Notes: generated by a model from the sequence alone, not told the origin. A stretch of 64,000 bases of DNA from Arcticibacter pallidicorallinus (GCF_003002875.1 NZ_PVTH01000003.1:186001-250000); one strand, 5' to 3'. Shown: positions 1-8,999, counted from the stretch's first letter. Program-made: numbers and translations.

Positions 1-391
1 TTCCTTTAGTTCTACTCGTGACTGCATTTTCAATCAAAGAGTCATCAATTTGGAGCGTTTCCAACGAAGGTTCTACAAGAATTGGCTTTAGTCGATTGTC
101 GGTGATCGCCAATATGGAAGCAATGTAAGTGTTAGCAGGAACAATAATTTCATCCCCCTCCTGCATTATCCCCAGTTCAATGTACGCGCGTAGAATAAGT
201 CGCAGAGCGTCTAATCCATTTGCAACACCAACAGTGAAACGAGTCCCAATATACCTCCCATAATTATTTTCAAATTGCAAATTCTCCGTACCTTGAAGGT
301 ACCAGCCGGAATCAACTACTCTATTGATAGCTTCCTTTATTTCCTCCTCGTATTGTTGTGTTATCACTTGAAGATCTAAAAACTTAATCAT
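1..391 (-). CDS. DegT/DnrJ/EryC1/StrS sugar aminotransferase, N-terminal part (cut by window edge)
   Basis: The 130 codons present begin MIKFLDLQ and contain GVANGLDALRL (about residues 55-65), the cofactor-phosphate-binding start of the DegT/DnrJ family, then VPANTYIASILAI. Family members are PLP enzymes that transaminate nucleotide-linked keto-sugars. Next to FdtA-type ketoisomerases the likely reaction is amination at C3 of dTDP-3-keto-6-deoxyhexose (FdtB/QdtB role); that role is inferred from context. The catalytic lysine lies outside the window. The ATG at 391 overlaps the end of the upstream gene by 8 bases, which suggests translational coupling. Confidence 0.88.
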   Translation of the reverse strand, partial: MIKFLDLQVITQQYEEEIKEAINRVVDSGWYLQGTENLQFENNYGRYIGTRFTVGVANGLDALRLILRAYIELGIMQEGDEIIVPANTYIASILAITDNRLKPILVEPSLETLQIDDSLIENAVTSRTKG

Positions 392-1325
392 TTTTCAGCT
401 CGATTTTATAAAAGTCGTGAACCACTCCTCGGGCTCCCATCATTTCCTTTTGTTGTATTAACCCAGCATTTAAATAGCTGCCCATCCTTTCTGTTGAGAT
501 ACCGAAACTATAGTACCGTTTGTGGTTAAAGACATTGGTAATTAAAAAATGGTTCAGATAATCTAGTGCACCTATAACGCGTCCTGATTCCGAATTTGCC
601 ATATACTGTGTATGCACCACATCGCCATAGTCAAAAATAACGAGTCCTGCAAGCAACGTACCCTGCTTTCTAGCCTCAAACAACCTAATATTCCCTGGAA
701 ATAATTTAACTAACATTCCTATTTCAGACACTGTATGGGTTGGTCGGGTCGAAAATTTCGCAAGAACATCTACCAAAAGGTTCCAATATTCAGTATAATC
801 ATGACTTTCATTGATTTCGATATTCTCCTTTTCACATTTTTTAACTGCTTGCCGTTTTGATTCAGAAAATCTGGGTCTACGGTTCAAATCGATAACGCTA
901 GAAAGATCTCTACGAATAAGAACCGCCTGGTTAATAGTCAAGGCATAGAGGTCTTCTTCTGAAGGTAAAACGTTGAATATATTAGGCTTAACTTTATAAA
1001 TAATACTCTCAAAGCTTTTTTCGCGATAATATCTTAATAGCTCTCGAAATATCTCCAAAGTATCCAACGCACGTAAGTCAGAGTGCATTATTAATCCACC
1101 AAAGGTAAGTCCACCGTGACTTACAATTTCTCTCCCGGACTCATTAGCCGGAAATAGGGCTACAATTTTGTTTTTCTTCTGAACTATAACTGAATGATCA
1201 ACGAAACGATCCGAATGATATTCCAGGAAAGATCGGTTAAAAAGAAAAACGGAATTCTTTGCTATAGCGAGAAAACTGTTCCACTCCGATTCAAATTCCG
1301 CGCTATACCTAACGATTTTATACAT
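384..1325 (-). CDS. FemAB/GNAT-like acyl- or aminoacyl-transferase in polysaccharide cluster
   Basis: A 313-residue soluble protein starting MYKIVRYSAEFESEW. The central stretch with SESKRQAVKKCEKENIEI (about residues 152-170) resembles the basic helix of FemAB/BioF2-like GNAT proteins, and LLAGLVIFDYGDVVHTQYMA resembles the substrate-pocket strand of that fold. Such proteins occur in Bacteroidota O-antigen loci and probably acylate an amino sugar, but the substrate cannot be read from sequence. A TTG one codon upstream (1328) is a less likely start. It overlaps the following aminotransferase and sits just after the beta-helix acyltransferase, so it appears to be part of one operon. Confidence 0.68.
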   Translation of the reverse strand: MYKIVRYSAEFESEWNSFLAIAKNSVFLFNRSFLEYHSDRFVDHSVIVQKKNKIVALFPANESGREIVSHGGLTFGGLIMHSDLRALDTLEIFRELLRYYREKSFESIIYKVKPNIFNVLPSEEDLYALTINQAVLIRRDLSSVIDLNRRPRFSESKRQAVKKCEKENIEINESHDYTEYWNLLVDVLAKFSTRPTHTVSEIGMLVKLFPGNIRLFEARKQGTLLAGLVIFDYGDVVHTQYMANSESGRVIGALDYLNHFLITNVFNHKRYYSFGISTERMGSYLNAGLIQQKEMMGARGVVHDFYKIELKND

Positions 1326-1800
1326 CAAACCTATTTACTTTTATAAGTTTCGCTGGAGTGCCTCCAATAACGGAACCAGACGGAAAACTTTGATTTACAA
1401 ATGAATTTGCAGCAACCACACAATAGTCGCCAAGCTGAACTCCGGGCATGATGACAGCATTAGCACCTATCCAGCAATGATCTCCGATTGTTACGGAATC
1501 TTTCATCAACGGATATACTCGCTGCAATATTTCACTTGCATTCGGCCCGGAATCTGCCATTATGTTTACTCCTGACGCGATAGAAACATTGCAACCAATT
1601 CTAATTTTAGCGGAAAAGCCATTTATTACGGTAAACATTCCTATGTATGTGCCTGCGCCTATTTCCAATATGTTTTTCTCAGCCCCATAAATGCTACAGA
1701 ACTTTGCAATTTTCACATCAGCGGCAATATGCACATTGTTTATTGAACTTGTATCATCAATAATTACGTTTTCCTCAATCTTTAGATTTGAAACCTTCAT
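1318..1800 (-). CDS. left-handed beta-helix (hexapeptide repeat) acyltransferase
   Basis: A 160-residue protein made almost wholly of hexapeptide-repeat turns: IGAGTYIGMFTVI, IRIGCNVSIASGV, VTIGDHCWIGANAVIMPGV and the terminal VIGGTPAKLIK. This is the LbetaH acyltransferase fold (WbbJ/FdtC/maltose O-acetyltransferase relatives), which usually acts as a trimer and uses acetyl-CoA. In this cluster it is the best candidate for N-acetylating a 3-amino-3,6-dideoxyhexose (FdtC/QdtC role), though O-acetylation is possible. It overlaps the gene before it by 26 bases and the gene after it by 8. Confidence 0.8.
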   Translation of the reverse strand: MKVSNLKIEENVIIDDTSSINNVHIAADVKIAKFCSIYGAEKNILEIGAGTYIGMFTVINGFSAKIRIGCNVSIASGVNIMADSGPNASEILQRVYPLMKDSVTIGDHCWIGANAVIMPGVQLGDYCVVAANSFVNQSFPSGSVIGGTPAKLIKVNRFDV

Positions 1801-2722
1801 CTTTTAAAAAGAAACCAATTAATTTGAAAATAAAAAGAATATCGTATTCGCTTAAATTTTGATGCACAGGAATAAACGCGGTATTTTCAGGATAAAACAG
1901 GCTTGCTTCAACTCCGTTATGTTGAAGAAATGTCTTCAACCTTATTTTATCAATAAACGTCGGAAGAGTAAACATAAATACGCTAGGAACCTCGCGCTTA
2001 GAAAATTTTAAACGTGGAAGTATACCTATCTCTTCAAAAAGGTGTTCGAAAAGCCTGTAATTTCGCCTTCTCTTCTCAGTCTGATCAGCAATCCCTTTAC
2101 TGTAGAAGCAAATTAACTTAAATAAGTCCGATTCCCACTCCGTTAAAGGATCCCGGTCATCTGCTGTGAAATCAGAATTAAATTGCAAAATGCCCCCATA
2201 CTGTATCGGAAAAAATTTCGGGACACTATAAACGGTATAATCCCCGTATGTGCCAATTTTCATTTCCGCATTGTTAGAAAGAAGACTCATAGCGCGATCT
2301 TCTATTATTGGTAGTCCAAATGTTTTTAGGAAGTCCATGTTCTTGTACACCAAGCCAAAATCATGTATAACAAGAATTACTTTTGTGTTTGACGTTATCT
2401 CTCTCGTCCAAGTACAGTACTTGTCAATGATTGAGGTCACACAGCTACTTATATATTCACCATCCGATGCGGTAAAAATAGCCACATTGTCCTTTGCTGT
2501 TAATTTATAAGACCCTACTGCAAAATCAACTGCCATTTTACCACTAGAAAAAAGCTTTATTGATGTCCCAAAAAGATGCTTAATTAAACCCAAATCAAAT
2601 TCCTGTCCCTGCTTTAATAAGGCCAGATTACTTGCTATGCTCTCTGTATCAAAAGGGCTTATATTATAGTTGGGAACTCTAAATTTGTCAGGATCTATTA
2701 CAACACCTTCAAAGTATTTCAT
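1775..2722 (-). CDS. divergent, short DegT/DnrJ-family aminotransferase-like protein
   Basis: A 315-residue protein, shorter than the usual 360-400 of DegT aminotransferases. Family marks are still visible: SSGKMAVDFAV (about 59-69) at the phosphate-binding position, IIEDRAMSL (about 139-147) at the aspartate that contacts the pyridine nitrogen, and YSVPKFFPIQYGG (about 165-177) at the Schiff-base lysine (K169). PLP binding therefore looks possible, but the sequence is far from canonical sugar aminotransferases. It could be an aminotransferase with an unusual substrate, a dehydratase-like relative or a non-catalytic partner. Its ATG overlaps the FdtA stop codon at 2719-2722. Confidence 0.6.
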   Translation of the reverse strand: MKYFEGVVIDPDKFRVPNYNISPFDTESIASNLALLKQGQEFDLGLIKHLFGTSIKLFSSGKMAVDFAVGSYKLTAKDNVAIFTASDGEYISSCVTSIIDKYCTWTREITSNTKVILVIHDFGLVYKNMDFLKTFGLPIIEDRAMSLLSNNAEMKIGTYGDYTVYSVPKFFPIQYGGILQFNSDFTADDRDPLTEWESDLFKLICFYSKGIADQTEKRRRNYRLFEHLFEEIGILPRLKFSKREVPSVFMFTLPTFIDKIRLKTFLQHNGVEASLFYPENTAFIPVHQNLSEYDILFIFKLIGFFLKDEGFKSKD

Positions 2723-3141
2723 AGCGATAATTTATACTCAGCATAATCTCGTATGTAGTCCCTTTCATCATAGCGCATAGAGGCCAAAACCAACAATACT
2801 GCTCCAGAAGAAAAGTTCACTAATTCTCTCCATATTCCAGGCGTAACATACAGACCGAAATTAGGCCTGTTCAAACTAACAGTCCTCTTAGCTCTTCCGT
2901 CATCTAAGATCACATCGAAACTCCCACTAGCTGCAACTATCAATTGTTGTAAATGGTAATGTGCATGCCCCCCTCTTGTTTCGCCTCCTGGCACGTCGTA
3001 TAAATAATAAACACGCTTAACATCAAATGGAATATTGACATGGTTTTCAACAACAGTAATATTTCCTGCACGATTATGAATCTTATTAAGTTCTATGACA
3101 TTACAGTTGAAAACGGATGGTTTAACTTTTGAAAATTTCAT
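2719..3141 (-). CDS. FdtA/QdtA-type dTDP-4-keto-6-deoxyhexose 3,4-ketoisomerase (cupin)
   Basis: A 140-residue single-domain cupin (WxcM-like/FdtA family). YLYDVPGGETRGGHAH carries the conserved arginine and the His-x-His pair (about H59 and H61), and RPNFGLYVTPGIWRELVNF followed by LVLASMRYDERDYIRDY is the family's C-terminal signature. Family members convert dTDP-4-keto-6-deoxyglucose to the 3-keto sugar used by FdtB-type aminotransferases. I chose the ATG at 3141; a GTG two codons upstream is possible. The next gene upstream is a paralogue. Confidence 0.85.
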   Translation of the reverse strand: MKFSKVKPSVFNCNVIELNKIHNRAGNITVVENHVNIPFDVKRVYYLYDVPGGETRGGHAHYHLQQLIVAASGSFDVILDDGRAKRTVSLNRPNFGLYVTPGIWRELVNFSSGAVLLVLASMRYDERDYIRDYAEYKLSL

Positions 3142-3517
3142 ATTCACGTATATAATCTTCTTCTGAGTAAATTTTCGATGCTACAATAAACGCCAATGAG
3201 TTAGTTGAGAAATTTTGCATATGTCGCCAAATTCCTGCAGGCACATACAGGCCGTAATAAGAGCGATTTAAAGAGATAATTCTTTCAGATGACCCATCGT
3301 TCACTGCTATATCGAAGCTTCCGGACAGAGCGATGATAATTTCCTGATTCTCCTTATAAGAATGCCCCCCTCTAATTTCTCCTCCAGGGACGTCGTAGAT
3401 CCAGTAAGACCTCCTTACCTCAAAGGGGATATGTGTTTTTTCCTCAAGAAAGGATAAATTACCCCGTTCATCGAGGATCTTTGGAAACTCAATGAATTTA
3501 CATTCTTCTATTGTCAT
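3122..3517 (-). CDS. FdtA-family cupin, second tandem copy with altered His-x-His
   Basis: A 131-residue paralogue of the neighbouring ketoisomerase, with the same framework: WIYDVPGGEIRGGHSY, NRSYYGLYVPAGIWRHMQNF and IVASKIYSEEDYIREYE. The second histidine of the family's His-x-His pair is Tyr here (H52, Y54), so this copy may have different chemistry, for example 3,4-isomerisation with another stereochemical outcome, or may act as a partner of the first copy. The ATG at 3517 overlaps the wzz stop codon by one base, which favours it over an upstream start at 3556. Confidence 0.82.
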   Translation of the reverse strand: MTIEECKFIEFPKILDERGNLSFLEEKTHIPFEVRRSYWIYDVPGGEIRGGHSYKENQEIIIALSGSFDIAVNDGSSERIISLNRSYYGLYVPAGIWRHMQNFSTNSLAFIVASKIYSEEDYIREYEIFKS

Positions 3518-4599
3518 TATAAACTCTTTAAGAAATACCGCATTAACAAAAAACAAGCCGTTAAGAAACCCAAAAGCGCCCCCCCAATCACGGCCCCCTT
3601 TAGTTTTCCAAAGCTAGCTTTCTCCAGAGGATAAACAGCGTTATCTATCACCTGAATCAAAGGAGCATCCTGCAATGCACTTATCTTTGTCATCTCTAAA
3701 CTCTTTACCACCTCTGCATAAATGGCAGTGTTGGCCTGCACATCTATTTGCTTTCGCTGAGAAGGAACCCGTAACATTTGCATTGCCATGTTAGGATTTG
3801 GATTAGCATCAATAGAGGATGCAGTACCGCCGATAGAAGTATTTAGGACAGCGCGAACACTGTCAGCCTGACGACGTAGAATTTGTATAGTCCCCTGCTG
3901 TTTCTTAGTCTTTGTTTCAATATAAAATCCGTTGACGTTAACTACTACTGCATCATTGAAGTTTTTAGCAAACTGCTCATCGTCTGATCTAACGTCTACT
4001 TTAATTATACTCAACTTTTTGTCCGGCTTTGCTACAGTTAAATAACTCCTATTTATATCGCTAACTATACTTCTGACGATGCTGTCGTGAGCTCGGGAAA
4101 ATTTTTCTGGTGGAATATCAAACCGAAGGCCCTTGAGACTTGGTCTCTTTGCCCACACTTCTCGCATTCTATTTATTTGAATATATCGGTTAATCAGCAG
4201 ATCTCTCCGTCCATCAAATGTTCCATAAGAAAGTAAGGTTTTCTGTAACATTCTGCGAGACTTGTACAGCTCAAGGAGGTTATCTCCTTGAAACAAGCCG
4301 TCATTTGCTCCTCCTCCAATACTGATACCCGCTATTGCAGCAAGTCCGGCATACTGCCCTAAACCACCTCCCGTTTTTCCTTCGTCCAACACAAATGTGC
4401 ATGAAGCGGTATAGGTTGGCTTCTTAAAATAAACGTAAGTGAAACCCAAACTACCACCTATTATACCCATAAGTAAAATCACCTTCCAGTTAGAAAGAAG
4501 GTAGCTGTACCATTCTTTAACCTTTAAAATCATATCTTTCAACGAGATCTCACCACTTGAAGACGGAGGCACGTTCGTAGTATTTGTATTTAATCCCAT
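3517..4599 (-). CDS. Wzz/GNVR-type polysaccharide chain-length determinant protein
   Basis: A 360-residue inner-membrane protein: cytoplasmic N-terminus, first membrane helix at about residues 39-57, long periplasmic region with coiled-coil character, a GNVR-like proline/hydrophobic region near the C-terminus (LIQVIDNAVYPLEKAS), and a second helix at about 335-355. This is the Wzz topology that controls polymer length and pairs with a Wza-like exporter. It has no C-terminal tyrosine-kinase domain. I chose MGLNTNTTNV (4599), 20 bases after the exporter's stop, over an in-frame start at 4683 that lies inside that gene. Confidence 0.85.
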   Translation of the reverse strand: MGLNTNTTNVPPSSSGEISLKDMILKVKEWYSYLLSNWKVILLMGIIGGSLGFTYVYFKKPTYTASCTFVLDEGKTGGGLGQYAGLAAIAGISIGGGANDGLFQGDNLLELYKSRRMLQKTLLSYGTFDGRRDLLINRYIQINRMREVWAKRPSLKGLRFDIPPEKFSRAHDSIVRSIVSDINRSYLTVAKPDKKLSIIKVDVRSDDEQFAKNFNDAVVVNVNGFYIETKTKKQQGTIQILRRQADSVRAVLNTSIGGTASSIDANPNPNMAMQMLRVPSQRKQIDVQANTAIYAEVVKSLEMTKISALQDAPLIQVIDNAVYPLEKASFGKLKGAVIGGALLGFLTACFLLMRYFLKSL

Positions 4600-4619
4600 T
4601 CTTAGCTCTTTGAAATGGA

Positions 4620-7091
4620 CTATCTTAATAATGAAACAATAATCGCAGCAACCGAAGCTAAGCCACTTGAAAGGCCAACCCACTCCCCGGCAGACATTCT
4701 CCTAACTTCCGGTTTCTTCGGCACAAAAATCTGCGCACCTGGCTTTATCGATGGGAAGTTATTGAAAAACAAAAATTTGCTTGTACTCTGCACCGTTCCA
4801 TTTGCATAAACCACATATGCTGCCCGTCTCTTAGCCCGGTTACCAAAGCCTCCAGCATTGGATATATACTCCCTAAATCCTTTATTCCGGGAAAAAACCA
4901 CAGTAACAGGAGATAAAACCTCTCCACCAATTTTTACAGTCTGCAGTTGCTTAGGCACACTGACGATGTCACCTTCTTCAAGGAAGATATCATCACGACC
5001 GCCCTTTCTCTTAAGTATGCGTGGCAGATCGATCCCCACAAAATCATTTTTTAGAGCCTCTTTATCTAACTTAATAGTGTCACTAACACTCCTTTGAACA
5101 AGTTGAAACTGCCGAACACGCTGACGATCCATCTTGGCCGTCACTGAAGTATCCTGAGGAACTCCCGCACGTTTAAGAGATGCACCTTCGGGGTAAGCGT
5201 AAGCTGTAAAGCCTCCTGCCCGATTCAAGAGATCAGATATACGTTCATCTTTACGAGTGATGGAATAAACACCAGGGAACAGCACTTCGCCCTCAATCTT
5301 TACTATCTTCTGGGTGCTGTAGCCGCTTGATGGCCGAATAGCAACAATATCAAAAGGTTGCAATACAAATGTTGATGCAGTATTTCGGAGATCAGAAGTA
5401 ATATTCACCTGAAAAACTTCCGCTGTTATCGCCGAAGCAGAATTCACGTCGCTATTCTTCACTCGCCTCGAAATCTCCACCCGTTGCGTAGTAGCATTTT
5501 CCTTCAAACCTCCAGCTTGGAGGATCGCGTCTTCCAGAGTCATGCCCTCGGCATACTTCAACTTGCCCGGATCACGAACCTCTCCTTCTACCTGCACATT
5601 GTATTCCTCCTTCAAATCGAAGATCGATGAAATATTAATCTTATCCTCACGCTTTAAAGGAACATCTGCTGCTTCCCCGGACAGCACCTTCGCAACATCA
5701 AAAGAGATCAACTCCGTTTCGTTGTTGTTCTTCAAGCGAGTGATATATGCTCTATTAGTAAAGGCATCCTCTTTGAGACCTTCCGCCTTTTGGATTAATC
5801 CTTTCAAAGTCAACCCCTCAGAAAGTTCAAACTGGCCAGGACGAAATACAGCACCTTCTATGGTTACACGATTCGCGAAACGATCCAGAATTTCATCTAC
5901 AAAGTACTTATCGCCCGACGCCGGCTGATAAGTCGCAAAGGCGTCTGAGGTAATATCGTCAATGCGCCGTTCGGTATCTGTATTTTTCAAGACCTTGACA
6001 CGCGCTTTGTAAGCACGCTCGTTGAATTCACCGGCGAAACGGAATAAATCGCTGAGCCGCTCCCCTTCCTTCATCTCAAAGATGCCTGGCCGCTTCACTT
6101 CTCCGACAATCTCCACCCGGCGGTTGTATGTAGGCACCCGGATAACATCCTGGTCCTGCAGGCCTACATTGTTTCGAAATTCACCTGTTAACAAAAAGTC
6201 GTAGATATCGAGAGTCGCAATCCTTCTGCCTCCCCGTATTAATTCAATTTGGCGGAAAGAACCATTATCCGTGGGTCCTCCCGAAACATATAAGGCGTTA
6301 AATACAGTTGCCAAGGACGGCAGGGTGTAAGTTCCTGGCTTCTTTACTTCGCCTGTTAGAACTACCTTGATACTACGAATATTACCAACCGCGATATTAA
6401 GATTTGTTGCACCTGAACGTAGTCCAGAATAAATGGTAGACATACGCGACTTAATCCGTTGAGTAGCCTGTTCAATTGTCATTCCTCCGACAGGAATAAC
6501 GCCTACATATTGCACATTGATCGTTCCTTCAGGAGACACCCTCAACTTGTAAGAGGCCTCAGAATTTCCGTATATATCCAGCAGGAGCTCGTCATCAGGG
6601 CCAATTACATAATTTCGTGGCGTCGCCATACGCAGGTTCGGCTCAAAGGTGACCTGCTTTCCGCTAAAGAGATCTGAACCGAAAATCTTTGGACGGAAGT
6701 TTTCAAGTATGGAACCAGCCTGTTGCAAAGAATCACGGCTTGCTGATACAGAATCGGTGTCGAGATAATTTACGGATCTACCACTTGTCGTAGTTTGTTT
6801 CAAACTTTTTACGGGCTCTGCCTTTCCTGAGCTTGTCTGTAATTTCTCAACCCTGGCCCTAAGCTTCTGAACTTCGGAAGAAGGCATCCCTCTCGAAGCA
6901 GCAACCTGCTCTAACTGTGCCTCTGTCAGTCCTGCTGCCTGAACCTGCGACATAAACTGCCTGATCTGCGCATCACTCAATTCATCAACCCGGATGTCAC
7001 TGAAATTCTGAGTATTCTGAGCCACAGCGGGAACAGCTACGCTCATGATAAGGGTAAGTAGAAATAGGTAAATAGGTCTCACGTTCAACAC
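4620..7091 (-). CDS. poly-SLBB polysaccharide export outer-membrane protein (Wza-like)
   Basis: An 823-residue protein with an N-terminal signal peptide (MLNVRPIYLFLLTLIMSVAV, cleavage near AVAQ). A Poly_export domain follows at about 150-240 (YVIGPDDELLLDIYGNSE and NVQYVGVIPVGGMTIEQA). After it come repeated SLBB domains, recognisable from recurring motifs such as VEIVGEVKRPGIFEM, VTIEGAVFRPGQFEL, VQVEGEVRDPGKLKY and VKIEGEVLFPGVYSI. A C-terminal hydrophobic helix (GLSSGLASVAAIIVSLL) would cross the outer membrane, as in Wza. At about twice the length of E. coli Wza, it fits the long SLBB exporters of Bacteroidota. It heads the operon read towards position 1. Confidence 0.92.
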   Translation of the reverse strand: MLNVRPIYLFLLTLIMSVAVPAVAQNTQNFSDIRVDELSDAQIRQFMSQVQAAGLTEAQLEQVAASRGMPSSEVQKLRARVEKLQTSSGKAEPVKSLKQTTTSGRSVNYLDTDSVSASRDSLQQAGSILENFRPKIFGSDLFSGKQVTFEPNLRMATPRNYVIGPDDELLLDIYGNSEASYKLRVSPEGTINVQYVGVIPVGGMTIEQATQRIKSRMSTIYSGLRSGATNLNIAVGNIRSIKVVLTGEVKKPGTYTLPSLATVFNALYVSGGPTDNGSFRQIELIRGGRRIATLDIYDFLLTGEFRNNVGLQDQDVIRVPTYNRRVEIVGEVKRPGIFEMKEGERLSDLFRFAGEFNERAYKARVKVLKNTDTERRIDDITSDAFATYQPASGDKYFVDEILDRFANRVTIEGAVFRPGQFELSEGLTLKGLIQKAEGLKEDAFTNRAYITRLKNNNETELISFDVAKVLSGEAADVPLKREDKINISSIFDLKEEYNVQVEGEVRDPGKLKYAEGMTLEDAILQAGGLKENATTQRVEISRRVKNSDVNSASAITAEVFQVNITSDLRNTASTFVLQPFDIVAIRPSSGYSTQKIVKIEGEVLFPGVYSITRKDERISDLLNRAGGFTAYAYPEGASLKRAGVPQDTSVTAKMDRQRVRQFQLVQRSVSDTIKLDKEALKNDFVGIDLPRILKRKGGRDDIFLEEGDIVSVPKQLQTVKIGGEVLSPVTVVFSRNKGFREYISNAGGFGNRAKRRAAYVVYANGTVQSTSKFLFFNNFPSIKPGAQIFVPKKPEVRRMSAGEWVGLSSGLASVAAIIVSLLR

Positions 7092-7211
7092 TGTTGCTTT
7101 TATAGATAGTCCTACAATAACTTTGTTGGAAAATTCCGTAAAGGTAACATTTCCTTATCAATGTAAACTAAAAAAATATTTTGCAACCATGAAATTACTT
7201 ACTTCGCGCAG

Positions 7212-8960
7212 TTACATATCCACCCTCTCCCCAATCTGCTGCCTCCACATCGCATAATAAAGTCCCTTCTCTCCCAACAAATCCTCATGCTTACCAGATT
7301 CGATGATATGCCCCTTCTCCAGCACAAAAATATTATCCGCATGCATAATAGTCGAAAGCCGGTGTGCAATCAAAATCGTAATCCGGTCATCCATCACCGA
7401 AACGTCCCTTATGGTCTTGGTTATCTCTTCTTCTGTTATCGAATCAAGCGCAGATGTAGCCTCATCAAATACCAGAATATCAGGACGACGCAGTAAAGAC
7501 CGCGCAATAGACAACCTCTGCTTTTCACCGCCCGAAACTTTTACTCCCCCTTCACCAATTACCGAATCCAAACCCTTATCTGCACGCGCCAACAAGGTCA
7601 TACAGGCTGCCTTCCTCATCACCTCGAGACATTCCTCGTCCGTTGCTCCTGGCCGAACAAACTGCAGGTTCTCCCTGATGGTTCCCGAAAACAATTGCGT
7701 ATCCTGCGTCACAAATCCAATCCGCTCGCGTAGCTGATCCAGATCAATCTCCGAAGAAGGAACATTATTATAAAGCACCTGCCCTTCTTTCGGTGTATAT
7801 AATCCCACCAGTAACTTCACTAAAGTCGTCTTTCCGGAGCCGGACGGTCCCACGAAAGCAATAGTCTGACCTTTAAATGTCTCGAAATCAATATTATTTA
7901 ACGCACTCGTATTAGCCGATTGATGCTTAAATGTGACATTCTGAAATCGCAGAGACTCAAGTCGCTCCAGCCGAACCGGATTAACAGGCTTCACTTCCTT
8001 AGGCGTACTCATAATCGACTTGAAGTTGGCAAGCGAGACCTCCGTTTCTCTATACGTATTAATAATATTCCCCAGTTCCTGCAGCGGACCAAAAATGAAG
8101 AACGAGTAAAGGAACAATGAGAAGAATTCCCCTACTGAAATCTGGTTATCATAAATCAGATACATCATTAGAAAGAGTACTCCATTCCTAAGCAAATTAA
8201 CCAGCGTGCCCTGAATGAAGCTCAGACTCCGTACATATTTCACTTTCTTCAACTCCAGAACAAGGATCTTCTCAGTCGTCATATTCAACCTCTTGATCTC
8301 CTGAGAAGATAAACCCAAGCTCTTCACCAGCTCAATATTCCGCAGCGACTCTGTAGTCGACCCTGCCAAAGCAGTCGTTTCAGAAACAATACTTTTCTGC
8401 ACCACTTTGATCCGCTTACTCAATATAGAACTCACAGTCCCCAATACCGGAATGACAGAGATATAGAATACTGCGATTAACCAGTGAATATTAATCGCAT
8501 AAAAGAACACAAAGGTTATCCCTATAATACTGGTAAATACGATATTGATAGTAGCAATAATCAGTTTCTCTGTATCCAGCCTAACCTTTTGCAAAATCCC
8601 CAATGTCTCCCCACTCCGTTGGTCCTCAAAAACCTGGTAAGGAAGCTCCAAAGAATGCGCAAGTCCATCAGAGTAAATCTTAGCTCCCAGTCGCTGAGTA
8701 ATTACATTCACATAATAGTCCTGAAAATTCTTCGCAATCCTTGACACCATCGCAACACCCATAGCAGCCAGCACCAACATCCCAGCCCCCTTGAAGAACT
8801 CCTCAGTAGTATAATCGTCGTAATGCGTCACATATTTATCAATGATCTGCCTGAAGATCCATGGGTCCAGGAAGGAGAATATCTGATTAATAGCAGCCAG
8901 CAGCAAAGCCAAACCGATCAATCCCTTATAGTTTTTTAAATATTGTATCAGAATTTTCAT
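7212..8960 (-). CDS. ABC exporter, fused permease and ATPase (MsbA/multidrug type)
   Basis: A 582-residue half-transporter: six membrane helices in the first 300 residues, then one nucleotide-binding domain with Walker A (FVGPSGSGKTTLVKLL), Q-loop (GFVTQDTQLFSG), signature KVSGGEKQRLSIARSLL, Walker B (ILVFDEATSALD) and H-loop (IAHRLST). The family forms homodimers that export lipids, drugs or peptides; the substrate is unknown. I chose ATG at 8960 (MKILIQYLKNYKG); the longer frame from 9020 runs into the frr terminator. It lies between frr and the polysaccharide operon on the same strand. Confidence 0.88.
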   Translation of the reverse strand: MKILIQYLKNYKGLIGLALLLAAINQIFSFLDPWIFRQIIDKYVTHYDDYTTEEFFKGAGMLVLAAMGVAMVSRIAKNFQDYYVNVITQRLGAKIYSDGLAHSLELPYQVFEDQRSGETLGILQKVRLDTEKLIIATINIVFTSIIGITFVFFYAINIHWLIAVFYISVIPVLGTVSSILSKRIKVVQKSIVSETTALAGSTTESLRNIELVKSLGLSSQEIKRLNMTTEKILVLELKKVKYVRSLSFIQGTLVNLLRNGVLFLMMYLIYDNQISVGEFFSLFLYSFFIFGPLQELGNIINTYRETEVSLANFKSIMSTPKEVKPVNPVRLERLESLRFQNVTFKHQSANTSALNNIDFETFKGQTIAFVGPSGSGKTTLVKLLVGLYTPKEGQVLYNNVPSSEIDLDQLRERIGFVTQDTQLFSGTIRENLQFVRPGATDEECLEVMRKAACMTLLARADKGLDSVIGEGGVKVSGGEKQRLSIARSLLRRPDILVFDEATSALDSITEEEITKTIRDVSVMDDRITILIAHRLSTIMHADNIFVLEKGHIIESGKHEDLLGEKGLYYAMWRQQIGERVDM

Positions 8961-8989
8961 AAGACAGCGCGGATAGATGTGGTAACATG

Positions 8990-8997
8990 CAAAAATA
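8990..8997 (-). promoter_or_regulatory. candidate -7 box for the ABC exporter
   Basis: The reverse strand reads TATTTTTG, an exact match to the Bacteroidota -7 consensus TAnnTTTG, about 30 bases before the ATG at 8960. The upstream element is weak (GTTG at a 17-base spacing), and the site lies on the U-tract side of the frr terminator. Confidence 0.35.
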
Positions 8998-8999
8998 AG

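Noticed and set aside
4620-7091. Wza-like gene as a fusion of two genes because of its double length
   Set aside because: Extra length is explained by repeated SLBB domains and one C-terminal helix; such long forms are common in Bacteroidota.
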